DNA from: Lachnospiraceae bacterium | Lineage (GTDB): Bacteria > Bacillota > Clostridia > Lachnospirales > Lachnospiraceae | Reading direction: 5' to 3' | DNA length: 64,000 nt | Assembly: GCA_022510615.1 (NCBI GenBank) | Contig: JAFLTC010000003.1 | Location: forward strand, 99,685 to 163,684 | In this document: positions 1 through 7,452 of the stretch, one piece after another | Layout: each line of letters starts with the position of its first letter | Numbering within the stretch: position 1 is the first letter of the stretch | The notes under the pieces: model-generated | What the model saw: the letters and a program-made list of their open reading frames with translations, nothing else | Told to the model about the DNA's origin: nothing | Database searches by the model: none | Position numbers and translations under genes: made by a program

Positions 1-709
1 ACCGTCGTCCTTTTCCAATACATAATCGTAGAGAACCGTACCACTTAAATATGGCCATGCGAGATTTATTCCTGCCGCTGCCAAATAGCAGATGAACAGT
101 ATAATAAATCGAATTCGGTATTTCCAGAAATATCCGAGGGCCCTCAGAAAGATGGAGCGCTTATTCATACACTTCGGACATATTTTCCGCTTCGGATCCG
201 GATACATCGTTCCGCAAACCGGACAGTACTCTGCCTTTTCTTCCTGAATATCCGCAGATGCCTCTACATTTTCTGCCTCCTCCGGATATTTCTTTAGCTT
301 TTTATAGCTTTTTAAAAACAGATTCATCTGCTCCAGATAGAGATTTGTCAACGCCGCAATACGGGTCGGCTCCTCTTTCCGGTATACCATGACAACATTG
401 GTTGCTACCTGCCTGATAATCTTCATATGGGCTGTTTCCTCTAAAGGAATGAGCTGACAGGTATAGGTAAGGGTGTCTTCCCTGTAGTCCATATCCTTTG
501 TTTTCGTTCCCCGGAAGTACCGTACCCTGTTGCCGATGGGCTCACTGGTTACAACGCCGAGAATCTCCTTTGTCAGAAATAAATACCCGCTTATGTATTC
601 GCTCTCAAAGGATAAATCTGTCGGACAGACATCCAATATATCGTTTTTGCCAATTCCCTGTGGTTTTAATAGTTCTAATACCCGGGAAGGTAGCTGATTT
701 TTTTTCATT
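1..709 (-). CDS. ABC transporter permease/ATPase with N-terminal zinc ribbon (5' part only)
   Basis: The gene starts at 709 behind GGAGG and runs off the left edge, so only about 236 residues are visible. The first ~140 residues form a soluble domain without a family I recognise. A CPVCG...CPKCM pair (about residues 165-184) is a zinc-ribbon knuckle. After it come basic residues and a first membrane helix ending in PYLSGTVLYDYVL, the usual opening of the transmembrane domain of half-size ABC exporters. The nucleotide-binding domain must lie beyond the edge. I infer an ATP-driven exporter with an accessory cytoplasmic N-domain. The substrate is unknown. The peptide gene at 1013-1093 lies upstream on the same strand, with a terminator and a repeat-rich gap between them. 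Confidence 0.7.
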
Positions 710-732
710 TTTTCCTCCAATCTTCACAACGC

Positions 733-956
733 TTACGCATTCTTCGCGCTAAGCCGCTCGCGCATTCTTCGCGCTTCGCGCTCATCATGTGGGGCTTCGC
801 CCTCCTTGTTATTCAGCCGAGCCGCCACATTCTTCGCGCTTCGCGCTCATCATGTGGGGCTTCGCCCCATGCCGAAAAACGAGAGCACATTTTCACTTGT
901 GCGAGCACAAGAAAATGTGCTCTCGTTTTTCGGCGCGCGGCTCGGCTGAATAACAA
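733..956. repeat. Nested inverted repeats plus 39-bp direct repeat
   Basis: Two perfect 39-bp direct copies lie at 763-801 and 828-866 (starting CATTCTTCGCGCTTCGCGCT), with a shorter third copy at 738-750. Around and beside the second copy is a nested palindrome. The outer arms are 20 bp and perfect (806-825 and 937-956). The inner arms are 24 bp and perfect (871-894 and 911-934), with a further 6-bp pair (897-902 and 905-910). GGGGCTTCGCCCC inside the repeat is itself a small hairpin. No reading frame here looks coding. It lies between the peptide gene and the ABC transporter, so it would sit in any read-through transcript. It could be a MITE-like or REP-like element. Confidence 0.75.
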
Positions 957-984
957 AAGGGTGCTTCTGGTTTCAGAAGCACCC
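955..984 (-). terminator. Intrinsic terminator after the small peptide gene
   Basis: Perfect 11-bp arms GGGTGCTTCTG (959-969) and CAGAAGCACCC (974-984) with a 4-base loop. On the minus strand the stem is followed by TTTTGTTA. It lies 28 bases downstream of the stop codon of the peptide gene. Confidence 0.65.
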
Positions 985-1012
985 TGAATTCACAATATGA
1001 GAAAAGACTGCC

Positions 1013-1093
1013 TTATGAGAATAAGGTCGTATCGTGAACAATATGGTAACTTCTGAATTTTGTGTTATGAGTATTTAATGTTTTCATTGTCAT
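1013..1093 (-). CDS. Putative 26-residue peptide gene
   Basis: This is a short frame with every expression signal in place. A perfect promoter stands at 1128-1156. AAAGGCGG lies 7 bases before the ATG, 26 codons follow, and a terminator comes after the stop. The peptide begins MTMKTLNTHNTKF and ends HIVHDTTLFS. It is polar, with three His, six Thr, no Cys and no Trp. It has no signal peptide or membrane segment. The start region (1091-1102) is perfectly complementary to codons 17-20 (1034-1045), so the mRNA could hide its own start. I know no family for it. Possible roles are a signalling or modified peptide exported by the neighbouring ABC transporter, a leader peptide, or a small RNA with a chance frame. 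Confidence 0.5.
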   Translation of the reverse strand: MTMKTLNTHNTKFRSYHIVHDTTLFS

Positions 1094-1102
1094 ATTGTTC
1101 AC
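1034..1102 (-). promoter_or_regulatory. 12-bp inverted repeat covering the peptide start codon
   Basis: GTGAACAATATG (1034-1045) and CATATTGTTCAC (1091-1102) are perfect reverse complements separated by 45 bases. On the minus-strand transcript one arm holds the start codon and the bases before it. The other arm encodes His-Ile-Val-His. Pairing would block initiation, so translation could be conditional. DNA binding by a dimer is the alternative. Confidence 0.5.
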
Positions 1103-1127
1103 CGCCTTTCTGTTTTAATCTTTTGCC

Positions 1128-1156
1128 ATTATAACCTAACTATTATTTCTTGTCAA
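1128..1156 (-). promoter_or_regulatory. Perfect sigma-A promoter for the small peptide gene
   Basis: TTGACA (1151-1156) and TATAAT (1128-1133) are separated by exactly 17 bases, matching the housekeeping consensus at every position. The expected start is near 1121, giving a leader of about 28 bases before the ATG. Confidence 0.8.
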
Positions 1157-1223
1157 CTACCTTATTTGCCTAATTTTTAATTCAAAAAATCAGATATGTG
1201 CTTAGCATAACGACACCATTATA

Positions 1224-2054
1224 TTAAGGCCAGATTGACCTTACTACCTTTTCCACGGATTTATTCAGCTTCGTATACTGTTTCTTCGCCGCTTTTGTTA
1301 CACCTTCATACTGTACGTCTGTGGGATAGAGAACAACATAATAATAACCGTTCCATTTACCCACCAGTTCATAGGCCGGTATCTCCTGATAGGAATCATC
1401 CTTATACCTTGCAATAGAAAAAAGCCAGCCTAATTTTTTCTGTTTATAACATTTTTTAGCGTAAAATGCCACATAAGAACCATGCTTCTTTTTCTTGCTC
1501 TGTTTTACAATATAGTTACCTTTCCAATTATCCGGTAATTTTAGGGAAAAATCAGATACACGAAATACTCCTTTTCCTTTCCGTGCATTTTTTACCGGTT
1601 GAAGAGAGGCTGCTGCCGTCAGTGAACCATGATTCAACTTATCATACTGCTTTTTCGCTGCCTTCGTTACGCCTTCTGTCTGCACATCTGTAGGGAAAAG
1701 GGCAACATAGTATAAGCCATTCCATTTACCCACCAGCTCATAGGACGGCATATCGGTATAAGAGTCATCCTTGTACCGCATAATCGTAAACAGCCATCCC
1801 TCTTTCTTCTGCTTATAACACTTTTTAGAGTAAAACGCCACATAGGAACCATGCTTTTTTCCCTTACTGCATTTCATTTTATAGTTCCCCTTCCAGTCAC
1901 GGGGCAGTTTTAAGGTAAAATCAGAAGATGCCTTTACTGTAATTGTTTTATTCGCAGTTGCTGCTGATACTGTTTTTTTTGTCTGAACGCTGCTATACCC
2001 TGCCACAAGGGACAGGGTAATAACAACCGCCAAAAAAGAGCGGATTATTCGCAT
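1224..2054 (-). CDS. Secreted protein with two tandem ~100-residue repeats
   Basis: The protein has 276 residues, starting at an ATG behind TAGGAGG. An N-terminal signal peptide (about residues 1-30, hydrophobic FLAVVITLSLVAGY) is followed by two copies of the same domain (about 43-138 and 166-268). Shared blocks are DFxLKLPxxWKGNY, KKHGSYVAFY, KKCYKQKK, RYKDDSY, YELVGKWNGxYYV and PTDVQxEGVTKAAKKQY. I do not recognise the family. The duplicated, Lys/Tyr-rich secreted domain suggests a surface or cell-wall role. It is the last gene of the leftward run that starts with the ECF sigma factor, 37 bases after the preceding gene. Confidence 0.75.
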   Translation of the reverse strand: MRIIRSFLAVVITLSLVAGYSSVQTKKTVSAATANKTITVKASSDFTLKLPRDWKGNYKMKCSKGKKHGSYVAFYSKKCYKQKKEGWLFTIMRYKDDSYTDMPSYELVGKWNGLYYVALFPTDVQTEGVTKAAKKQYDKLNHGSLTAAASLQPVKNARKGKGVFRVSDFSLKLPDNWKGNYIVKQSKKKKHGSYVAFYAKKCYKQKKLGWLFSIARYKDDSYQEIPAYELVGKWNGYYYVVLYPTDVQYEGVTKAAKKQYTKLNKSVEKVVRSIWP

Positions 2055-2091
2055 ATAAACCTCCTAATATGAGTATAGTATTTAGACTCCG

Positions 2092-2856
2092 TTATTTTAT
2101 GGTTTCCGTTACTGTATATTTTACTTTTTTAGTCTTATATGTCACTAAAAATTTAGCGCTGTAAGTAAAGTTTCCATGTTTTAACGCCTTTGCATAAAAG
2201 CTGTCAAATTCTTTTCCGTTTTTGCATTTAATAGGAGCCGGACTCGTACTGTATGGCTTCTTTGGATCGTATCCCCAGCACTGATAAAAATCAAGTCTTG
2301 TCTTTGTCTGTCCCGGATTTACATTGTCACCGCCGTTGATGTAAGCCCATGTTTTAAAACGCATTTTATCTTCACTGGATGTCACAACCTTTATCTCCTT
2401 TTCATAATAGCGATAGTAAACAGCTGCATCATCGATTGGTGAATCGGAAGCAAGGGTATAGGTGATCTTTACTTTTTTACCAACTTTTACCTTTGTTCCG
2501 TTTATTGTGGCATAATTTTTCGGTAAAGTTTTGACAGTAAGTTTGCAGGAATAAGTCTTTCCCCCAGAACTGGCTTTAATCACACATTTTCCTTTTTTCT
2601 TTCCGGTTACCAGGCCTTTTTTATCTACTGTGGCCACGCTCTTTTTACCGGATTTCCATGTTACCTTCTTGCTTGTTCCTTTCAGAGTCAGCTGCAATGT
2701 TTCTCCTGTACAAATCGTTGCTTTTGATTTGGAGATTTTCGTTTTTGCCTCCGCTAAAGTTCCCGGCTGTCCCGCCAGAACCACTCCTGCCAGCAATACT
2801 GCCGCCAGAAAACCTGCCATTCCTCTTTTCATCATCATTTTCATCATTTTTTTCAT
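2092..2856 (-). CDS. Secreted protein with one bacterial Ig-like (Big2) domain
   Basis: The protein has 254 residues. A Met/Lys-rich start leads into a signal peptide (GMAGFLAAVLLAGVVLAG, cleavage probably before AEAKT). Residues about 40-110 are a Big2 fold (ICTGETLQLTLKGTSKKVTW...VATVDKKGLVTGKKKGKCVIKA). The C-terminal ~140 residues have no domain I recognise. The exact start is uncertain: the ribosome site AAAGG abuts the first ATG, and an ATG nine bases later has better spacing. It sits 5 bases after the DUF6273 gene, so the two are almost certainly cotranscribed. An extracellular surface role is inferred. Confidence 0.75.
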   Translation of the reverse strand: MKKMMKMMMKRGMAGFLAAVLLAGVVLAGQPGTLAEAKTKISKSKATICTGETLQLTLKGTSKKVTWKSGKKSVATVDKKGLVTGKKKGKCVIKASSGGKTYSCKLTVKTLPKNYATINGTKVKVGKKVKITYTLASDSPIDDAAVYYRYYEKEIKVVTSSEDKMRFKTWAYINGGDNVNPGQTKTRLDFYQCWGYDPKKPYSTSPAPIKCKNGKEFDSFYAKALKHGNFTYSAKFLVTYKTKKVKYTVTETIK

Positions 2857-2861
2857 CCTTT

Positions 2862-5114
2862 CTATTTTTTGATTTTAATATTTTTTTTATTTCCCCAGCT
2901 GCCGTATACCGTCTTTCCGCTTTTTTTCGTATAGGCGCGCACACGGAAATAATATTTCTTTCTTTTTTTCAGCTTCTTCACTGTTACTTTTGTTCCCTTA
3001 AAGGACTTTTGCTTCTGTCCCTTCATGGAAGATTTTGTTGCATATGCCACCTGGTAGCCGGTAGCACCGGAAACCTTCTTTTTCAGTGTGACAATTACCT
3101 TTTTACCCTTTTTATTTTTCAATTTTTTAATCACAGGCTTGCCCGGTTTTTTTACCGTTGGCTTCGCTGTTGCCTGTGGCTTCTTGGTTGGCGTCGGTGT
3201 TACCACAGGCGGTTTCTTAGTCGGCTGCCCCGCCGTTGATGTGGTGGCTGCCACCACTACCCCCTTTGGGGTCACCTGACCGGCATAACTCCACATACTC
3301 GTATTTGATAAATTAACATGCATCACCGGACGCACACCAAGTTTCGTCGTTGATTTGTTGGTAAGTACAGATAGATCGGTTGGAATTGACCCATCTCCCC
3401 AATGACCCACCATTGCCGGACACCCCTCTTTAGACCCCGATGAACGCAGCCAGTATGTATCCACATAACTGTATGGATTGAGCAGATGCTGTTCTGCCAC
3501 TGCATAATCTGTTGCTGTAATCCTTCTTGTATCTCCTTCATTCTCATCGCTGCTAAATCCATAGGCCGGCTCTAATGCTTCCTCAATAGAAAGAAGATAT
3601 ACTTTGTCCGTCGTATCATTCCCACCAGGCTCGCCAGACCACTTATTGTCTGCTGTTTTTACTTGGGAGTCCCGAATCATCTCTTGTTCTTCCTCGGTAA
3701 ATGCCGTAACCAGAAAATCTTCGCCAAGCCACTTCCTGATATCACTCTCTGCCCACGTGATTTGCACTTCAGAATCGTCATGGTAAGACTGTATATCCAG
3801 AACCTGATCTGCCATCAGAAATGCATCCGTGCCATCCTCATTGATGGAAAGAACACGCCACTTGATTGGTTCATAGCCAAAATACCCCTCTTCATGACGG
3901 ACAAGATATGGATTCCCGTCTTTATCATCCTGCATGCTATCATGATTTCCGGCCGGTGACAGGACAGACGGTGTAAATTTTGTATTATAATATTTTCCAA
4001 AATAAATGCAGTCCCATGTATTCTTTGTCAAATCTCCCGCATTGACCACCGGATTCTTCGGATAAACCTGTCCCGGTGCCATGGTAACACCCGGCTGAGC
4101 CGTCGGTGTCGGAGTAGGCACCGCCGGCGTAGCATCCGGCGCAATCTCTGTCTTATCCTGCTTAACCTGTCCGGCGTAACTCCAGCTATTTGTCTTAGTT
4201 AAATCCAGATGAAGTACCGGACGAATGCCGTGACCCTTATCATGGACCTGGGTCCCAAAAAGCCCTGTTACAGAAATGGCTCCTTCGCTTATATTGTCGG
4301 TACTGAGTACATATCCCTTAATGGCTCCGAGGGTTCTCAGCAGATAAGCCTCCGATATTATACCATTTTCACACGATTTTGCAAAGTCAGTACCATCTGC
4401 CGCTCTTGTCTCTGTTGCAGAAAACTTATTTTCAGAAGGGTTATAGTTGTGCACAAAACCATATGACCTTTCTGTTATTTCATCAAGCGAAAGCAGATAA
4501 ATGTTATCTCGTGTCGAAGCCCCATTCTCGGCTGATACATCTAAATCACCCTCATAATAAGGATTTCTTATGTTATCAATCTCTGTTTCCACAATGGCTT
4601 CCTGCTCACCCTGAGTAAATGCCGTATCCGAAAATGTCCCATTCAGCCATGTACGAAGAGAACAAGTCTCCCATGTAACCTCCTCACTGTATGTCGTATG
4701 ATACGGTCTGGCATCCAGACACTTATCCGCCATCAAAAAGGCATCTGTGCCATCCTCATTGACTGACAGCACGCGCCACTTGATCGGCTCATACTTATAA
4801 CAGCTGCCATCCTCACGGCGGAAATATCTCGTACCGTCTGTATCTGTACATTCGACATCCCCCTCATCCTGTTCCGCCTGATTTTCCGACTGCGGTACAT
4901 ACTCGCTCTGCCAGTAATTCCCGAAATAAATGCAGTCCCATGTAATTTTACCATCCTCTGCCGCAATTACGGGATTCTGTAAATTGTAACCGTTTCCCAC
5001 GGTTTCTTCTGCCTGCACGGCAGCATCTGCCTGAAAAACAGAAATAAGGCACATAACCAGTACCATGCACCTCGCAATCATCTGTTTTCTCATCTTTTTC
5101 ATTCTCATTTTCAT
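2862..5114 (-). CDS. Secreted protein with two DUF6273 domains and a C-terminal fibronectin III-like domain
   Basis: The protein has 750 residues with a signal peptide (residues ~12-32). Two homologous ~250-residue units follow, each with WDCIYFGxYW, EPIKWRVLSxNEDGTDAFLMAD, a W-x-x-SxxRxWL segment, VYLLSxxEa and GxRPVxHxxL. These match the DUF6273 family found in Clostridia surface proteins. The linkers are Pro/Thr-rich (PTPTPTAQPG, TPTPTKKPQ). Residues ~660-750 are a Lys-rich fibronectin type III-like domain (GYQVAYATKS...KYYFRVRAYTKKSGKTVYGSW). No enzyme motif or sortase signal is visible. AAGGAG lies very close to the first ATG; the third codon ATG is a possible start. It is in the ECF sigma operon, so cell-envelope stress control is plausible. 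Confidence 0.8.
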   Translation of the reverse strand: MKMRMKKMRKQMIARCMVLVMCLISVFQADAAVQAEETVGNGYNLQNPVIAAEDGKITWDCIYFGNYWQSEYVPQSENQAEQDEGDVECTDTDGTRYFRREDGSCYKYEPIKWRVLSVNEDGTDAFLMADKCLDARPYHTTYSEEVTWETCSLRTWLNGTFSDTAFTQGEQEAIVETEIDNIRNPYYEGDLDVSAENGASTRDNIYLLSLDEITERSYGFVHNYNPSENKFSATETRAADGTDFAKSCENGIISEAYLLRTLGAIKGYVLSTDNISEGAISVTGLFGTQVHDKGHGIRPVLHLDLTKTNSWSYAGQVKQDKTEIAPDATPAVPTPTPTAQPGVTMAPGQVYPKNPVVNAGDLTKNTWDCIYFGKYYNTKFTPSVLSPAGNHDSMQDDKDGNPYLVRHEEGYFGYEPIKWRVLSINEDGTDAFLMADQVLDIQSYHDDSEVQITWAESDIRKWLGEDFLVTAFTEEEQEMIRDSQVKTADNKWSGEPGGNDTTDKVYLLSIEEALEPAYGFSSDENEGDTRRITATDYAVAEQHLLNPYSYVDTYWLRSSGSKEGCPAMVGHWGDGSIPTDLSVLTNKSTTKLGVRPVMHVNLSNTSMWSYAGQVTPKGVVVAATTSTAGQPTKKPPVVTPTPTKKPQATAKPTVKKPGKPVIKKLKNKKGKKVIVTLKKKVSGATGYQVAYATKSSMKGQKQKSFKGTKVTVKKLKKRKKYYFRVRAYTKKSGKTVYGSWGNKKNIKIKK

Positions 5115-5148
5115 ACTCCTTTTTTTATTTATCTACACAAGTGCTTTG

Positions 5149-6231
5149 TCATTCATATTCTTTTAATGGTACATAACAGTCTCCGATATAAATTCCAAGC
5201 ACTTGGTTGATATCAACCGCCTTATCAAACTGACACACGTATTTGTGAAAAATTTTTCCTTTCTTTTCGTATTCTGAAACACCACTGCTGTTTACCAGTG
5301 TTTTATCCTGCAAATTAGGACTGTCCACTATTTTTTCACTTCCGTCAATCATTTTAAACCGGATGGTAATCCTTGTATCGGAAGTATGCAGCGTATCCAC
5401 CGGCACATTAGAGACATCGGAAACCACTGTCATTCCCAACGGCAGGAGTTTTACTTTTTGAATCGCAGCCGTGGTATCAAGAAGAGAATAATTCATATCT
5501 TTGGTTCCTTTGACTGTAATGTTCTCCGAATCGGTATATGATGCAGTGAAAGTAAGACTCCACATGCCCTCCACCAATATATCAGGAGCCTTCACATATG
5601 GCCCTGCAATCAAATCTTTGAAAAATGCCGTGACTTCTTTTCCTTCTTTGACCTGCTTGTCCGTAGATATGCTGACAACGTAGGTCGCCACATTTTTCTT
5701 TCCTTCCAGAACTTCAAGAAGAGTACACTCTGTTGCACCCGGCACCAGTTTTGATGTATTATAATTTGAGCCTTCACAAAATCCAAAATAGTCAAACATT
5801 ATGCTTTTCTCAAATTCTACATTAACCGGAGCTGTAATCTTCACAACAGCATAGATATTTTGGCTATCCATGACTATTTCTTTCAATTCAAACATCAAGT
5901 CCGGTTTACTGACCGCCTTCTCTTTTGTACTATCAACACCCATTTTCTGTGATTCTTCCTCACCCATTCCAAAAAAGTCCAAAATCGTCTGCTTAAAATC
6001 ATCCAGAAAACTCGCCTCTGCCACTGAGGCACTGGAAAGACCTAAATATCCTGTTATAATAAGGCAAACGGCAGCTATAATAATTGCCACTTTAACGAAG
6101 GGTCTTTTTTTGGGTGCTGCAACACTATCTTCCTGAATAGTTTCAAGAATTTCATCTACTTTCTCATGGTAGGTATTCGGAACCTCAAACTTCTTTGCCG
6201 ATTTTTTTATTTTTTTATCAAAATATGTCAT
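5149..6231 (-). CDS. Membrane anti-sigma factor, DUF4179 family
   Basis: A ~43-residue cytoplasmic N-terminus is followed by one membrane helix (VAIIIAAVCLIITGYLGL, about residues 45-65) and a ~290-residue extracellular part with the DUF4179 signature region (FLDDFKQTILDFFGMG). The start is chosen at the ATG of an ATGA overlap with the sigma factor stop (6228-6231), behind AAAGGGGTG; a GTG six bases earlier is possible. This gene pair is the standard ECF sigma/anti-sigma arrangement. By family, the N-terminus should hold the sigma factor at the membrane until an envelope signal frees it. The signal is unknown. Confidence 0.8.
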   Translation of the reverse strand: MTYFDKKIKKSAKKFEVPNTYHEKVDEILETIQEDSVAAPKKRPFVKVAIIIAAVCLIITGYLGLSSASVAEASFLDDFKQTILDFFGMGEEESQKMGVDSTKEKAVSKPDLMFELKEIVMDSQNIYAVVKITAPVNVEFEKSIMFDYFGFCEGSNYNTSKLVPGATECTLLEVLEGKKNVATYVVSISTDKQVKEGKEVTAFFKDLIAGPYVKAPDILVEGMWSLTFTASYTDSENITVKGTKDMNYSLLDTTAAIQKVKLLPLGMTVVSDVSNVPVDTLHTSDTRITIRFKMIDGSEKIVDSPNLQDKTLVNSSGVSEYEKKGKIFHKYVCQFDKAVDINQVLGIYIGDCYVPLKEYE

Positions 6232-6701
6232 TCCCACACACCCCTTTCCAATACCTTTCTCAGTTCTGCTTTTCCCCGGTTCAATCTGGATTTTACTGTT
6301 CCTACAGGAATATCTAAAACATCTGATATATCCCGAAGGGATAATTCATCATAATAAAACAACACAACAACTAATCGGTATTCCTCCCTCATCTGCTGCA
6401 AAACATCCCACAGTTCATCATAACTTGCCTGTACCGGTTTCATCATTGCCTCTACTTCTTCATTTCCCGGTAATATCAGTCGCTTTTTTCTTATTTTCAG
6501 AGCTTCGTTCTTTGTGATAGTCAGCATCCAAGGTTTAAATTTATGTAATGCACTGATTTGTTTTATATTCTCATATGCTTTTAATATTGCATTGCTGACA
6601 GCATCTTCCGCATCTGCTTCATTTTTCAATATAGCAAGTGCCATAGTATATAAATTATCCCTGCACTTATTGACATATTCGCAAAACTTTTTTGCTTCCA
6701 T
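6228..6701 (-). CDS. ECF-type RNA polymerase sigma factor
   Basis: The protein has 157 residues, the normal length for ECF factors. Region 2 spans about residues 8-75 (YTMALAILKNEADAEDAVSNAILKAYENI, then FKPWMLTITKNEALKIRKKR). Region 4 covers about 100-152, with a helix-turn-helix LSLRDISDVLDIPVGTVKSRL. It overlaps the anti-sigma start by ATGA. A GGGAACCTTTTT...GTATC arrangement upstream resembles an ECF promoter, which would make it autoregulated. The likely targets are the three secreted protein genes directly downstream. Confidence 0.88.
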   Translation of the reverse strand: MEAKKFCEYVNKCRDNLYTMALAILKNEADAEDAVSNAILKAYENIKQISALHKFKPWMLTITKNEALKIRKKRLILPGNEEVEAMMKPVQASYDELWDVLQQMREEYRLVVVLFYYDELSLRDISDVLDIPVGTVKSRLNRGKAELRKVLERGVWE

Positions 6702-6755
6702 AAATATTTACCCTTCATTCGTTAGCACATTGATATTTTTTCTCCCATATATAAA

Positions 6756-6784
6756 GATACTTTAAAACGCAAAAAGGTTCCCGG
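6756..6784 (-). promoter_or_regulatory. Possible ECF-type promoter of the sigma/anti-sigma operon
   Basis: On the minus strand GGGAACCTTTTT is followed about 10 bases later by GTATC. ECF promoters usually have a GAAC/AAC-type -35 and a CGT- or GTA-type -10. The match is by eye and the -10 is weak. Confidence 0.35.
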
Positions 6785-6802
6785 ATTTTAAATTTATTTC
6801 TC

Positions 6803-6825
6803 TGGCACGATGGCGCATCATGCTA
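6803..6825. repeat. Dispersed near-palindromic element, copy overlapping the TetR stop
   Basis: TGGCACGATG-GCG-CATCATGCTA is an imperfect palindrome and overlaps the stop codon of the TetR gene. Related sequences stand at 19891-19909, 21166-21185, 42626-42645 and 55236-55253; weaker relatives are at 1202-1219 and 24932-24956. Confidence 0.5.
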
Positions 6826-7452
6826 TCTCTCCATCCGCCGGATGATATCCCGTATAACCCCATATAAATCCGGCTTTAGCTCCGTCAGGGTTACCGGTTC
6901 CTGCATCAAAATAACATTATGACAGGTGGAATTTATCAGTTCCACAACCATATAGAGCATCAGTTCAGGATTCCGGAATGTTCTACCGGATTCCTGAATC
7001 AGCTCACAATATCTGTCATAAAAGCTGTAGCCACCTGCTTCCGTTGTTTCGGTCAGCAGTACATGATGAAAAACGCCCCAACTTAAATTTTTAGAAATAA
7101 ACTCTAACAGCTGTTTGTCCTCATCTAACTGGTTGATAACAGAATCTGCAATAAAAATGACCTGTTCCTCAAGAGAGGGAAGCTTTTGTGTCGTGCTTTC
7201 CACTTCTGCCTTTTGAAACAACTCCATTGTCTTTGCCACAATCAGCTTATCCCGCAAATCATACTTATCCTTAAAATACAGATAAAAGGTTCCCTTCGCC
7301 ATATCCGCCATCTTTACAATATCGGAAATGGAAGTGTCCTGGATACCCTTAGAGGTAAACAAGGAAAACGCTGCTCCAAACAGCGCTTCCCGTTTCTGTT
7401 TTTTCTTTTTATCCAGTTTGCCTAAAACACCTTCTTCTTTTTTTTCCCGCAT
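6823..7452 (-). CDS. TetR-family transcriptional regulator
   Basis: The protein has 209 residues. The N-terminal helix-turn-helix region (about residues 22-68) contains AAFSLFTSKGIQDTSISDIVKMADMAKGTFYLYFKDKYDL, the conserved TetR signature. The C-terminal part is a variable ligand domain. The start ATG overlaps the stop of the heptad-repeat gene as TAATG, so the two are translationally coupled. It is the third gene of the MMPL operon and most likely represses it through the palindrome at 11569-11592. The ligand is probably the exported compound or an envelope signal (inference). Confidence 0.85.
   Translation of the reverse strand: MREKKEEGVLGKLDKKKKQKREALFGAAFSLFTSKGIQDTSISDIVKMADMAKGTFYLYFKDKYDLRDKLIVAKTMELFQKAEVESTTQKLPSLEEQVIFIADSVINQLDEDKQLLEFISKNLSWGVFHHVLLTETTEAGGYSFYDRYCELIQESGRTFRNPELMLYMVVELINSTCHNVILMQEPVTLTELKPDLYGVIRDIIRRMER

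Noticed and set aside
763..866. 39-bp direct repeats considered as a CRISPR fragment
   Set aside because: Only two full copies are present. The spacing sequence is part of a palindrome and no cas gene is near.
2658..3239. Hydrophobic plus-strand frame antisense to secreted protein genes
   Set aside because: Lys/Pro-rich genes give Phe/Leu-rich shadows on the other strand. The Big2 and fibronectin-like proteins on the minus strand explain the region.
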